Notes: generated by a model from the sequence alone, not told the origin. A stretch of DNA of 64,000 nt from Nocardioides sp. InS609-2 (GCF_023208195.1 NZ_CP060034.1:2480001-2544000); one strand, 5' to 3'. Positions 42,152 through 50,841 are shown, numbered from the stretch's first letter. Program-made: numbers and translations.

Positions 42152-42278
42152 CGCAAGGTACTCGGGCCGAGCCGGTGTCGCTGCCGAGCGAGCCATCGCG
42201 ACACCTGGCGCTGGATGCGAGGCCTGACGGCAACGTCGATCACCTGCATGACTTCGATGAGCGCGCACAGCGGATCCG

Positions 42279-42788
42279 GTGAATGCTCGGACGACAGCGA
42301 GCACGGAGCCAGAGTCGATCGCGGTGGATGTGGCGTACTCTCTCGACGCTCGGATCGCGTATCGCGACTGGGTCGCGGAGGGCGAGCACACTGTTCCTAT
42401 GACGCGTGCGATCGACAAGGCGCTCGGCCGCATTCTCGATGACCTGGCCGCGGGAGGTGTCCCGCTGCCGCGCGTTGAGCCGAGCACGTGGCAGATCTGG
42501 GCCCCGTCGGAGTCCCTCGAGTTGTTCGCAGCCGACCACAGCGGCATGGGGGTGTGGTTGGACCTGAGACTGCCTGCCGACCAAGCCCTCGCACACTTGG
42601 CCGACCAAGTCCAAGAATGGGCAGTCGAAGAACTCGCTCGTCTCGGCAGACCTACCAACTGGCCGGTCTGCGAGGCGCACCCCGCCAACCATCCCCAGCG
42701 ACCCGTCGTCGAACACGGTCGCGCAGTCTGGGCTTGCCCAATCGGTGTCGCCGACTCCTTGCTCATCGGGGAACTGCGACGTGCCTAA
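42279..42788 (+). CDS. Conserved hypothetical protein
   Basis: A 169-residue soluble protein. The C-terminal 50 residues have a Cys/His arrangement V-C-E-A-H-P-A-N-H-P-Q-R-P-V-V-x-x-G-R-A-V-W-A-C-P, found in conserved actinobacterial hypothetical proteins and looking like a small metal site. GTG 42279 is used; GTG 42324 (V-D-V-A-Y-S-L) is an alternative. Function unknown. It is divergent from the hydrolase. Confidence 0.55.
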   Translation: MNARTTASTEPESIAVDVAYSLDARIAYRDWVAEGEHTVPMTRAIDKALGRILDDLAAGGVPLPRVEPSTWQIWAPSESLELFAADHSGMGVWLDLRLPADQALAHLADQVQEWAVEELARLGRPTNWPVCEAHPANHPQRPVVEHGRAVWACPIGVADSLLIGELRRA

Positions 42789-42887
42789 CGGAGCGATCTC
42801 CGCACGGACTCTCGCGCGCCGAAGCATCCGACATTAACAGGCGTTCGCTCGAGCGTCAGATGCTGCGGAATGACGCAGGGTCTGGCG

Positions 42888-43610
42888 TTACGTCAGGTGT
42901 CGGGTGAAGAACCTGGCGGCGTCGTCTCCTGCGAAAGGCGGGACTCCGGTGTGTCCGCCCATGTTGGCTTGCAGCGTCTTCTCGAGGGAGCCGAAGGAAT
43001 CGAACAGGTTCAGTGCCATTTGCCGGTCGTTCCCGCAGTCGTCCCACTGCAGCAGGACGTGCAGCGGAATGGTGACCTGACGGGCCTCCTCGAACATGGA
43101 GCGGGACACGAAGCTCCCTGCGAACAGACCGGCGGCCACGATGCGCGGTTCGACCAGCGCCAGCCGGATGGCGATGGCGAGAACGCCGCCCGAGAACCCG
43201 ACCGGCCCTCGGACGTTCGGCAGTGCAAGAAGCGCATCCAGGGTGGTCTGCCACTCCGGGACCGCTTGCTCGACCAGCGGGAGGATCAGCCTGTCGACGA
43301 TCTCCCCGACCGGCTCTCCTGCCGCTAGGGCATGGCGCAGGTCGGCGCGGGCCTGCTCAGCGTCGACGGATCGGGGTCGGTCACCGCTCCCGGGGAGCTC
43401 GATAGTGGCTGTGACATAGCCGTCGACCGCAGCCCGCCGGGCTCGTCCGGCCAGCCGGGGATACATCGCGCCCAGCCCACCGGGGTGGCCCATCAGGATC
43501 AAGGGTGCCGGTGAGGAGGGTGGCGTCCAGAGGATGCCGGGGATCTCGTCGATAGTGAAATGCCGTTCGAGGACGCCGTCGTCGAGCTGACGTTCAGAAA
43601 TGAAGTGCAT
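42888..43610 (-). CDS. Alpha/beta hydrolase (dienelactone-hydrolase-like)
   Basis: A 240-residue protein with the DLH/serine hydrolase pattern: L-I-L-M-G-H-P-G-G-L-G near the oxyanion site, a G-F-S-G-G-V nucleophile elbow (Ser near residue 151), Asp in Q-W-D-D-C-G and His in H-T-G-V-P. The G-F-S-G-G elbow is unusual but contains the nucleophile. ATG 43610 follows a GAAAGG site. The 340 bp after it (43611-43950) hold no gene I can support. Confidence 0.75.
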   Translation of the reverse strand: MHFISERQLDDGVLERHFTIDEIPGILWTPPSSPAPLILMGHPGGLGAMYPRLAGRARRAAVDGYVTATIELPGSGDRPRSVDAEQARADLRHALAAGEPVGEIVDRLILPLVEQAVPEWQTTLDALLALPNVRGPVGFSGGVLAIAIRLALVEPRIVAAGLFAGSFVSRSMFEEARQVTIPLHVLLQWDDCGNDRQMALNLFDSFGSLEKTLQANMGGHTGVPPFAGDDAARFFTRHLT

Positions 43611-43950
43611 GGTCGCGCCTTTCGGAAGAGCTTGTTGAACGGCGCTCCCGGACGACCTACTGCCCGACCGTGACCCCGCAGAGGAGCACCCACGTAAATA
43701 TGCTCACGGGTACCACCTCCTCGTCCTCACACGGCCCCCGGCGAGAGTAGCCGTGGCGGTCGTGCCCCGCCAATGCCTTTGTCGAGGGCTTCCGGTCAGC
43801 TCCTACGCTCAAACGGTGCTCGATACGCATCGAGTTCGATTACGGCGAGAACCGTCACTGGCGGCTAGACGCACCTAGTGAACGTCGGCTTCGATGGCCC
43901 GCCTCGCGGCCAGATTCAGACGATGACCCGGGCTTGGCCGGACGCGAAAG
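43611..43950. other. Intergenic stretch, nothing recognised
   Basis: No reading frame with coding composition, no RNA gene and no hairpin terminator that I can support. The boundary to the more A+T-rich, IS-rich stretch begins around here. Confidence 0.4.
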
Positions 43951-44301
43951 TCAAGGCTGCGGACCGAGCTCGGTGCTTGGCGCCGATCCCGTCAGGTCCG
44001 CTCGTGGCTCCTTGAGTTCCACGAAAATCACGTGGGTTGGAGTGTCTCCGACGTTCTCGCCGTGATGTTGCTGAGCCGGCAGCCAGCCGACCATGCCAGC
44101 CTTCATCTCGACTTCGCGCAGTACTTCGCCCGACACAAGGCGTCTCCGAAAGGAGCTCAGCGTGTACATCACACTGTCTGGATGCTGGTGCGGCGTCGTG
44201 CTTTCTCCGGGCTCGTCCTTGTACTCCAGCACTCGGACGCGCTCGTTCTCGAAGACGACCTCGTAGTGGTCCGGGTTGGTGACGGCAGGGTCAAGGCTCA
44301 T
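43951..44301 (-). CDS. Cupin-fold protein
   Basis: A 116-residue single cupin: V-R-V-L-E-Y-K-D-E-P-G-E-S-T-T-P-H-Q-H-P-D-S-V-M-Y holds the metal-binding His pair of motif 1, and P-A-Q-Q-H-H-G-E-N-V-G-D-T-P-T-H the second-motif His. It would bind a divalent metal. ATG 44301 begins at the fold; the longer frame to 44343 adds an unconserved 14 residues. Confidence 0.8.
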   Translation of the reverse strand: MSLDPAVTNPDHYEVVFENERVRVLEYKDEPGESTTPHQHPDSVMYTLSSFRRRLVSGEVLREVEMKAGMVGWLPAQQHHGENVGDTPTHVIFVELKEPRADLTGSAPSTELGPQP

Positions 44302-44436
44302 GTCAAGAGAATGACAGTCGCGGCCATCAACTGCCCATAGCACGACGCAACTCGACGGCTACGGCAAGGCTGGCAGGCGCCGACGCGGCTACTAGACACT
44401 TCCCGGATTGACACACGTGGTCAACGCGCACGCGCG

Positions 44437-44872
44437 TCAGCCGATTTGCTCGAACAGGGACACGATGATCCCTTCGGGCCCACGCACGTAGGCCATCCGC
44501 ACACTGTTCTCGTACTCGCCGATGCCGCCAACGAGTCCGTACCCGTCCGACCGCATCCACGGCCGCCTTGAGGTCGCCGACCTCGAAGGACACGTTGCGC
44601 AGGCCAAGCTCGTTGGCCATTGCTGTGGGCGATCCGGGCACGTGGTCGGGCCTCACGAAGCACGCAAGCTCCAGCCGGGACCCTCCGTCGGGCGGCCGCA
44701 GCATCGCGATCTCACAGTGCGCGCCCGGGATGCCGCACACGGTCTCCACGAACTCGCCCTCCACAGATCCGGTGCCCTCGACCTCAAGACCCAGCCCGAC
44801 GAAGAACGCGGTCACCGAGTCGAGGTCCGCGACGGTAATGCCGATGTGGTCGAAACGTTGTACGTGTGCCAT
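44437..44872 (-). pseudogene. VOC (glyoxalase) family protein, frameshifted
   Basis: From ATG 44872 the frame gives a VOC N-terminal module (F-D-H-I-G-I-T-V-A-D-L-D-S-V-T-A-F-F-V-G-L-G) and F-E-V-G-D-L-K-A-A-V-D-A-V. The frame is then lost at about 44546-44553. The next frame continues D-G-Y-G-L-V-G-G-I-G-E-Y-E-N then M-A-Y-V-R-G-P-E-G-I-I-V-S-L-F-E-Q-I-G and stops at 44437, the expected family C terminus. One extra or two missing bases explain it. As read, the protein runs on in a wrong frame to 44327. Confidence 0.82.
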
Positions 44873-45091
44873 GGGATCCAGCCTCCAACAGTTGGCTTGC
44901 AGATTCGATGCTGGGACGGAGCCAGGACTGGAATCTCGACATAGCCTTGCAGAAAGCTGCGGTTAACCCAGAAATCGAGCTGCCGTCCGGGAACGACATA
45001 TTGCTCTCGCGGCGGAAAGACGCACTCATGGGTCCGCCGGGAAGTGACGCGGCACGTGGGCGACGCAAGGCAGTGTCGGTGCCCTCTGGCG

Positions 45092-45466
45092 GCCCCGCCG
45101 GGAAACAGGCAGATCAACCGCGTCCTGCACCCCATGGCCCGCGTCCAACTCCGCAACCCCACCGCTGGCCGGGACTAGTACGAACGGAAGAAGGCCGAAA
45201 GCAGGCGCCAATGGAGGCGATGCGCTGCGTCAAGCGTCGACTGGCCGACATCGTCTTCCAGACCATGCTCAACGACGCCATCCGCACGCCACAAAGGCCT
45301 GGGACGGGCTCGGGAGAAACAACGGGACACGACTCTGACTCCAGCGCGACCGGTTCACATCCCACGCCGGCTCCTCGGACAAGTCACTTCCCGGACCCGC
45401 CGGACAGCAGCCTACGACACGGGCTGCCGGCCGCATCTTGACACAGGGGGGCCATGAGCGGATGTT
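45092..45466 (+). pseudogene. IS110-family transposase, C-terminal remnant
   Basis: Pieces in three frames match the IS110 C-terminal region: G-N-R-Q-I-N-R-V-L-H-P-M-A-R-V-Q-L-R-N-P-T-A-G-R-D (45101 on), then TAG where Tyr is expected, Y-E-R-K-K-A-E, then E-A-M-R-C-V-K-R-R-L-A-D-I-V-F in another frame, and the tail S-D-K-S-L-P-G-P-A in a third. The N-terminal RuvC-like part is missing. An old, decayed insertion. Confidence 0.75.
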
Positions 45467-45497
45467 CTGAGTTGCGCCGGGATAAGCGCGTTGGGCG

Positions 45498-45677
45498 ATG
45501 ATCGAGCGCCAAGCCATCGACCGCGGCGTGTTCACCTCGGTCAAGGACCTCAACGCCAAGATTCGCCCCCAAATCGACGGCTGGAACGACCGCTCGCCTC
45601 GCTTCGTCTGGAACAAGACAGCCGGTGAGATGCTTAAGAAAGTCAACCGGATGAATACTTCGATTGGGCGGCGCTAG
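45498..45677 (+). pseudogene. IS630-family transposase, C-terminal remnant
   Basis: 59 codons from ATG 45498: I-D-R-G-V-F-T-S-V-K-D-L, I-D-G-W-N-D-R then F-V-W-N-K-T-A-G-E-M-L-K-K-V-N-R-M-N-T-S and a stop, the exact C-terminal pattern of IS630-type DDE transposases. The catalytic D-D-E core lies in the missing N-terminal part. It directly follows the IS110 remnant. Confidence 0.78.
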
Positions 45678-45928
45678 AATGACATAATGGGCGGCTGATG
45701 AAATCGAACACGCCTGCCATTCACGATCATAATCAGCCAAATGCAGCCGGATGATGTCGCTCGAAGGGTCGTTTTGATGTCGATGTCCATCTCCTCGAAT
45801 TCACCTTGATCGCTAGTTCGCTCGAGAGCTTCCTCAAGAATCTCTGCAACAACGCTGCGCCCAAAGGACTCGTAGTCGTGAGCACCCAAGTGGTTCTCAA
45901 CATATTGTTTGTCCAGCTTTTGTTCCAT
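45674..45928 (-). CDS. Hypothetical protein of atypical base composition
   Basis: An 84-residue protein (M-E-Q-K-L-D-K-Q-Y-V-E-N-H-L-G-A-H-D-Y-E). It is acidic in the middle (E-F-E-E-M-D-I-D-I-K-T) and ends with I-W-L-I-M-I-V-N-G-R-R-V. The A+T share is clearly higher than in its neighbours and codon use is different, so it is probably acquired. GGAG lies before ATG 45928; ATG 45940 is also possible. Its 3' end touches the IS630 remnant. No family recognised. Confidence 0.45.
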   Translation of the reverse strand: MEQKLDKQYVENHLGAHDYESFGRSVVAEILEEALERTSDQGEFEEMDIDIKTTLRATSSGCIWLIMIVNGRRVRFHQPPIMSF

Positions 45929-46654
45929 TTTGGTCTCCATCGCTTTCAATTGACACCGGGAACCCAATGAGGGCTCCTCCGGCTAGAATCGGTCTCCCAG
46001 GAGTGGCGCTCCGGCAGGATGGTCGGACACCCCCGCATTTTCACGGTCCTCGCTTAGTCCGTAGGTGTCAACGCCTTCACGTGGTTGCGGCGGCTGCGGA
46101 CTGTCTTGGTTCAGACCACCTCTCTCGCGCGCCTCGAATGACTGGGAGAGAGCAAGATTGCTCTTGCACCTGACAGGTCCGCGCCATGGCAATCGAGCGA
46201 ACGTGGCGCTTCTCGAGCACAGACGCTGCAAGACCTGCGCGCTGCGCACAGGAAGGAACATCGGGCGTGGGAAGCGCGTGCAGACGAGCGCGATAGCCTT
46301 CAGGCTCAGTACGACATTGACCTCGCGGCATGGCGAGCAGAGTGCCGGCTGCGAAGCAGCTTTACTGGACTAGTGGACGTCGGACCCCCGGCACGCGCTG
46401 ATCGCGGCTTCAAAGCAGGTGCAGACTGGTCTGCTCGTGGCGTGTTGTTCGTGCTCGGACAGCTGTGGATCGCGGTACATGCGACTCACCATGCGCCGCG
46501 AACGCAACCAGGTGGCGCCGGCGACCACGAACGCGGCGGTATGACTGTGACTTAAGAGGCGGTGTTGGTCACCGGTCATGATCGATGTCATCTGTGCACT
46601 GGTCCGTCCCCGCGGAACCTGCACGCTCAACGGGCAGTGACCTAGGGTCCAACC
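45929..46654. other. Accessory stretch with a start-less open frame
   Basis: From 46142 to 46555 (+) the frame is open but has no ATG, GTG or TTG before 46373. The middle part is strongly helical (L-R-A-A-H-R-K-E-H-R-A-W-E-A-R then A-D-E-R-D-S-L-Q-A-Q-Y), as in a coiled-coil phage or accessory protein, and the end is hydrophobic. I take it for a truncated gene. No other gene is supportable here. Confidence 0.35.
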
Positions 46655-47107
46655 ATGGACGCCACCGTCATCGTCGCCGCTATGGGATTGGCGGCCACCC
46701 TCCTAGCGACTTGGTTGACCGCACGCTCGCAACGACGCGTAGACCGTGAGGGTCGGATTCTTGACGCAAAGGTGCGCACTTACGGCGAATGCTCGGAGAG
46801 CCTCTATGAATATGCACGCGCCACCTACAACCGGTCGAAAGCTCGGATCGCAGCACAACCTGATCGAGACGAAGAAGGGCCCCGACAAGAAGCCTATCGA
46901 GCCAATGCGAGGGCACGGTCAGCCATAGGCCAGGTTTTGATACTGACCAAGAACCAAGAACTAGAGGAAGAGTTGACGCGAGCTCGACGCCAGATCGGAC
47001 AGTTGAACCGGGCTCCGAACCACGACGATCTCAGGAGCCGGCAAGAAGTCGCTTATCAGACCATAAAGCGAGCACTCGACATGGCGAGATCTGACTTGGT
47101 GACCTGA
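46655..47107 (+). CDS. Hypothetical protein, N-terminal membrane anchor plus coiled coil
   Basis: A 150-residue protein: a hydrophobic helix at residues 4-22 (V-I-V-A-A-M-G-L-A-A-T-L-L-A-T-W-L), then a charged helical region (Q-R-R-V-D-R-E-G-R ... E-L-E-E-E-L-T-R-A-R-R-Q-I-G-Q-L). Small anchored coiled-coil proteins of this shape are common in accessory regions of actinomycetes. Codon use is less G/C-rich than in the core genes. Function unknown. No partner gene nearby. Confidence 0.6.
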   Translation: MDATVIVAAMGLAATLLATWLTARSQRRVDREGRILDAKVRTYGECSESLYEYARATYNRSKARIAAQPDRDEEGPRQEAYRANARARSAIGQVLILTKNQELEEELTRARRQIGQLNRAPNHDDLRSRQEVAYQTIKRALDMARSDLVT

Positions 47108-47406
47108 TGCCTCTCACTCCTGTAACAGCGCGGTGCTCCACCCGAGAAAGGGCGCACTGGGATGAGTCCTTGAAGATGTTGCGAGGGCCAGCGGAGCTTG
47201 GCTTGCCTGCGGGTAAGCGGCCGCGGATTGGACTCCCGGTAGACGTGGGTGGGCGAAGCAACGGCGTCGCCTGAAGTGGATGCCAATCGCTCACCCATTC
47301 GCGGCGGATAGACGCACCTCGGTCAGACGAGGGACCTCTGACAGGCGACGTGCGGAGCCGTTCGGCCATTGGGTCTGATCCGTGGTTTCGTTCCTTGAAT
47401 CAAACG
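47108..47406. other. Intergenic stretch, nothing recognised
   Basis: No coding frame, tRNA or hairpin that I can support. Confidence 0.35.
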
Positions 47407-48096
47407 TCAGCCGTGCTGGTCAACCTGCGGCCGCCACGGCTCGTGCTCGTGCGACAGCCAGACCTCCTCAGGGTCGAGCGCGCGGACCAGCCGCTGGCCT
47501 TCGGTGCGTGGCTCGTCGAGTTCGGCGTGGAAGACTGCCGTGTCGCCGCAGACGACGACGGATTGCCCGCCCGCCTCGACGACGACCACCTGCGAGCCTC
47601 GCGTGTGTCCTGGCGTCGGGACGAGCCGGATCCCCGGCAGCAGCTCGAGCTCGCCGTCGACGGGTACGTACTGCACGCCTGGCGCGTCGACCCACTCGCG
47701 GATCGTGTAATCGTCCTCGCTGCGTGCGTCGTCGAGCTCGATGCGCTGGACGTAGATCGGCTTGCCCGTGAAGAGGTGGTTGCCGCCGCAGTGGTCGAAG
47801 TGCAGGTGCGTATTGACCACGATGTCGATGCCGGCCAGGTCGAAGTCGGCCTGCGCGCGCAGTGGAATCAGGCGTGGATCCATGTCGGCCACCGCCGGGT
47901 GTAGCTGCGTCAGCCCGGTGTCGACAAGCACGCGCGCGTCGGGATGGTCGATGACGTGCACGTAGACCGGCATTCGCTCGCCCTCGGCGAGCAACTCGGC
48001 CACGAGAATTGGGGTGACGGTCGGCGGCGAGCCCTCGCTTCCCACCCCCTCCCCTCTCCGGGGTCGTAGGTCACGCATCGCGGACAGCTTGTGCAT
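47407..48096 (-). CDS. MBL-fold metallohydrolase (lactonase-like)
   Basis: A 229-residue metallo-beta-lactamase-fold enzyme. Zinc motif T-H-L-H-F-D-H-C-G-G-N (HxHxDH), third ligand His in P-T-P-G-H-T-R-G-S-Q and Asp in C-G-D-T-A-V-F, with a C-terminal L-S-H-E-H-E-P-W. The pattern is like AHL-lactonase and related lactone hydrolases. The N-terminal 20 residues (before T-P-I-L-V-A) do not look conserved; ATG 48078 is an alternative start. It sits between IS remnants. Confidence 0.8.
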   Translation of the reverse strand: MHKLSAMRDLRPRRGEGVGSEGSPPTVTPILVAELLAEGERMPVYVHVIDHPDARVLVDTGLTQLHPAVADMDPRLIPLRAQADFDLAGIDIVVNTHLHFDHCGGNHLFTGKPIYVQRIELDDARSEDDYTIREWVDAPGVQYVPVDGELELLPGIRLVPTPGHTRGSQVVVVEAGGQSVVVCGDTAVFHAELDEPRTEGQRLVRALDPEEVWLSHEHEPWRPQVDQHG

Positions 48097-48299
48097 TTGT
48101 CTTGTATCCGCGGCGGTCGCAATAGCCGATGGTCATGAACGGAGCCATGCTCGCTCGTTTCTCTTGATGTTGTTGCACCGCTGGGCGCGGCCGCTAGCAC
48201 TACGACTTCACAGTCGCACAGAAGTCATCGGTCGAGGAGGGCGGGCGTGGAGTCCGTCCTAGGGGCCGATCCGGCGAGGACGCAGATCGCGTCGGTCGC

Positions 48300-48455
48300 G
48301 CTTGTCGGGGACGTCACGAGGCTGCGCCTGCCTACAGCGCGGCCGACTCACACCCGCTCATCGACACTTCGGATCAGCCACTTCCCGGACCCGCGAAAAC
48401 GACGCTACGCCGCCCACCAGCCAGCCGGAAGACCCTCACTCGAACCGCGCCTTGA
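48300..48455 (+). pseudogene. IS110-family transposase, extreme C-terminal remnant
   Basis: Frame from about 48309 reads G-R-H-E-A-A-P-A-Y-S-A-A-D-S-H-P-L then I-D-T-S-D-Q-P-L-P-G-P-A-K-T-T-L and stops at 48455. This is the characteristic tail of IS110-type transposases and parallels the tail of the remnant at 45.1-45.5 kb. Nothing else of the gene is left. Confidence 0.65.
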
Positions 48456-48654
48456 CCCAGAGGGCTGCCAGATCCGTGCATTGCCGCGTCGGCGGGGCCG
48501 CGGGTGACGCCCACCGACCCGCCCCCGAATGCGGCACGGCAGCCCCGCTCGGCCGAGCCCGGCTCGCTGATCCAATTTGGGGCATGACACCGGGCGCCCC
48601 GTAGACCAGCATGGCCGGAGCGCCGGATCGTGCCCGGCACGGCGAGGAGGGATC

Positions 48655-48918
48655 GTGGCAACCGTTCACTTCCGGCAGTCGAGCCCCGTGTGGCAGGGCG
48701 CCGGCACCGCGGCGTGGAACATGGTCGTGGGCGACCGGGACAACTTCTGGGGCTTCTCGGCCCGCCCCTTCCAGGCCAACGACACGGTCGTGCTCGAGAA
48801 GGTGTCGGCCAACTCGGACAACAACCTCAATCAGTCAACGGACATCGTGATCACGATGATCCCCGGCGTCGGCGGCGGCGGGCTGGTCCGGTTGGCGGCC
48901 GGGGCGGTGTCACCGTGA
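48655..48918 (+). CDS. Unknown protein, first gene of a two-gene cassette
   Basis: An 87-residue protein from GTG 48655, preceded by a strong GAGGAGGG ribosome site. The sequence is rich in aromatic and Asn residues: T-V-H-F-R-Q-S-S-P-V-W-Q, then R-D-N-F-W-G-F-S-A-R-P-F-Q and S-A-N-S-D-N-N-L-N-Q-S-T-D-I-V-I-T-M. It is predicted to be a small beta-sandwich, no signal peptide. I do not recognise the family. Its stop overlaps the next start (GTGA). Confidence 0.6.
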   Translation: MATVHFRQSSPVWQGAGTAAWNMVVGDRDNFWGFSARPFQANDTVVLEKVSANSDNNLNQSTDIVITMIPGVGGGGLVRLAAGAVSP

Positions 48919-49148
48919 GGCTGCACGTGCTGTACGACGGCGAGGGCCGCATCGTCGCGGCCGCGCCGTCCGACGTGGCTGACGGGGAGCTGGTCGTCCG
49001 GCCGGTGGCGACCGAGCCCGGTCACGAGGCCGGCGAGCTGGAGGTGCCCTCCGAGCTGGAAGGCGCGGCCCTCGCCGACATCTGCGAACGCTCTCGGGTC
49101 GACGTCGCCCAACGCCGCATGGTGGTCCGCGACGCGACAGCCGGTTAG
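48915..49148 (+). CDS. Unknown protein, second gene of the cassette
   Basis: A 77-residue protein from GTG 48915, overlapping the previous stop. It is acidic (V-A-D-G-E-L-V-V-R-P-V-A-T-E-P-G-H-E-A-G) and ends with A-D-I-C-E-R-S-R-V-D-V. Starts with R-L-H-V-L-Y-D-G-E-G-R-I-V, a beta hairpin. No family recognised. The overlap implies a coupled pair, perhaps two halves of one complex. An imperfect GC-rich hairpin follows at 49275. Confidence 0.6.
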   Translation: MRLHVLYDGEGRIVAAAPSDVADGELVVRPVATEPGHEAGELEVPSELEGAALADICERSRVDVAQRRMVVRDATAG

Positions 49149-49865
49149 CGCGCCGGGACGGCCGTCACGTACACCTGCACCCTGCCGACCACCTTGACGG
49201 GGGTGCGGCGGGTCACCGCGACCTCCATCCCGGTCGCCGAGTGCCGCCGGGTGCGGCACCGGATCGGCTCGGAAGCGCGGCGGCCCCGGCGGGGAATCCT
49301 CCGCGGGGGCCGCGCGTTCTCGCGGGTCAGACCCGGTTTCGGGCCCTGCGTTCAGATGTCGTGGTAGCGATGTCCCGGTGCTGCTGACCTGGGTGCCGCT
49401 GTGTTCGGCCTTATGGGGTGCATCTGGTACGCACCCGGATGGTCCCACTCCGCCTGTTTCGCTCCATCGTCTTCGCACTGAGATGTCACCAGGTGTGGTT
49501 CACGATCCGGTTGCGGGAGAACAACCGAGCTGTTCGCCCCTTCCGGCGAGAGCAGGTCGAGGGTGGTCTGGCCGGTGACCCGAGTTGCGAGCGACGCCAT
49601 GGGCGGGACTCGCCCGAGGGCGTTCTCGACGGAAGACACCCGCAACGCGGCTACTTGTTTCATTGACCTCAGGACCGGGTCTGGCGAGGCTCGGTCCACG
49701 CGCCCCGTTCAAGAGACGATAATTCATGTACCCGAGTCCGTTGACCGCCGTAGGCGCGCGGTCTTGACAGCCCTGCCGGCCGTGGACTTCGACGGTGTCG
49801 AGCGGCTGCGGGCTCAGGCAGCAGGCACGGGTCTTAGGCTGGCTGCGCATGTGGATGCCCGAGCC
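49149..49865. other. Stretch with no supportable gene
   Basis: Apart from the hairpin noted at 49275 I see no gene. The open frames here have no third-position GC bias and no motifs. Confidence 0.35.
49275..49315. terminator. Imperfect GC-rich hairpin, possible terminator
   Basis: GCGCGGCGGCCCCGGCGG pairs with CCGCGGGGGCCGCGC around a short loop, with a three-base bulge, followed by a short TTCT. It is 127 bp after the cassette. Confidence 0.35.
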
Positions 49866-50004
49866 CTATGCCGGCGGCAGGCCGGACTGCCGCCGCCGCC
49901 AGGCACCCACGGTGACCACGCCAAGGGCCCAGAGCGTGAGGCCCATCCCGCCGACCAGGAAGAGCCCGTCGAGTGCGTCGGTGAACGGAATCGTGACGGC
50001 TGCG
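49866..50004 (-). pseudogene. 3' fragment of a membrane-protein gene
   Basis: On the minus strand the frame ending at TAG 49866 reads T-I-P-F-T-D-A-L-D-G-L-F-L-V-G-G then M-G-L-T-L-W-A-L-G-V-V-T-V-G-A-W-R-R-R, a typical last transmembrane helix with a positive tail. No beginning is found. Its upstream part would lie inside the LuxR gene on the other strand, so it is a broken end, probably at a rearrangement boundary. Confidence 0.5.
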
Positions 50005-50841
50005 GCGGTCTGGCCGGTCCTGGCACATCCGCTCTACCTCGTCCTCCAGTTCTCGTGGATCGTCGCGGTTACGGTGCGCTGGCGCGCGGGCCGGAGCCGC
50101 GCACCGCTCCTCGGTCTGCTCCTTGGAGTCGCTGCCGCGTTCGTCGTGCTCGCAGTCGGGCTGATGGCGGTGGGCTCGGCGAGGCCGGGGCTGGTCACGG
50201 TGTCGCTGGTCCCGCTGGCCGCCGGGTGGTCGGCCCTTCACGGTCACGTGCTCGCGCGGTACCGCGCCCTGTCCTGGCTCACGGACGCGGACCAGGGGCG
50301 GATCGGGCTGCCCACGGCGCTGGCCCGGACTGCAGCGCAGGCGCTGGACGCACCAGGAGCGACCGTGTGGATGGGTAACGAGGCGGCGCTGCACGCCGTG
50401 GGCGTCTGGCCCGACACCAAAGTCGACCCCGCGCCGAGCCCGCTGCATGCTCTTCCGGACCGCGCCTGGCCGGTCCGCTCGGGCGACGAGGTCGTGGGTG
50501 CGCTCGTCGTGCCGGGAGTCACGGTTCTTACGCGCAGCGAGGAGCGGATGATGCAGGATCTGGGCGCCCAGGCGGCCCTGCTCCTGGAACGGCTCACGCT
50601 GGCGGAAGTGGTCCAGCGGGAGTGGACTGTCGGCCACCTCAAGCACCTCACGCGACGGGAGCGTGAGGTCCTCGAGCTGATGGCCCGCGGACTGACCAAC
50701 GCTGCAATCTGCCAGGAGTTGCACCTGAGTGTGAAGACGGTCGAACCGCTGATCAGCACCGTCTTCGCCAAGCTCGGGTTGTACGCCGACCCGACAGTGA
50801 ACCGCCGCGTGCTCGCGGCGCTGGAGTACCACCGCAGATAG
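49981..50841 (+). CDS. LuxR-family regulator with N-terminal membrane segments
   Basis: A 286-residue protein. Residues 5-80 form two to three hydrophobic helices; a GAF-like middle part follows; the last 65 residues are a LuxR/GerE helix-turn-helix (L-T-R-R-E-R-E-V-L-E-L-M-A-R-G-L-T-N-A-A-I then L-S-V-K-T-V-E). The start is uncertain: GTG 49981 lies next to the antisense fragment, and the N terminus may be truncated. A normal LuxR protein with membrane helices would be longer. The 460 bp after it hold nothing recognisable. Confidence 0.68.
   Translation: MNGIVTAAAVWPVLAHPLYLVLQFSWIVAVTVRWRAGRSRAPLLGLLLGVAAAFVVLAVGLMAVGSARPGLVTVSLVPLAAGWSALHGHVLARYRALSWLTDADQGRIGLPTALARTAAQALDAPGATVWMGNEAALHAVGVWPDTKVDPAPSPLHALPDRAWPVRSGDEVVGALVVPGVTVLTRSEERMMQDLGAQAALLLERLTLAEVVQREWTVGHLKHLTRREREVLELMARGLTNAAICQELHLSVKTVEPLISTVFAKLGLYADPTVNRRVLAALEYHRR

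Noticed and set aside
49795..49980. N-terminal extension of the LuxR protein
   Set aside because: This part is antisense to a membrane-protein fragment with good codon bias on the minus strand and has none itself.
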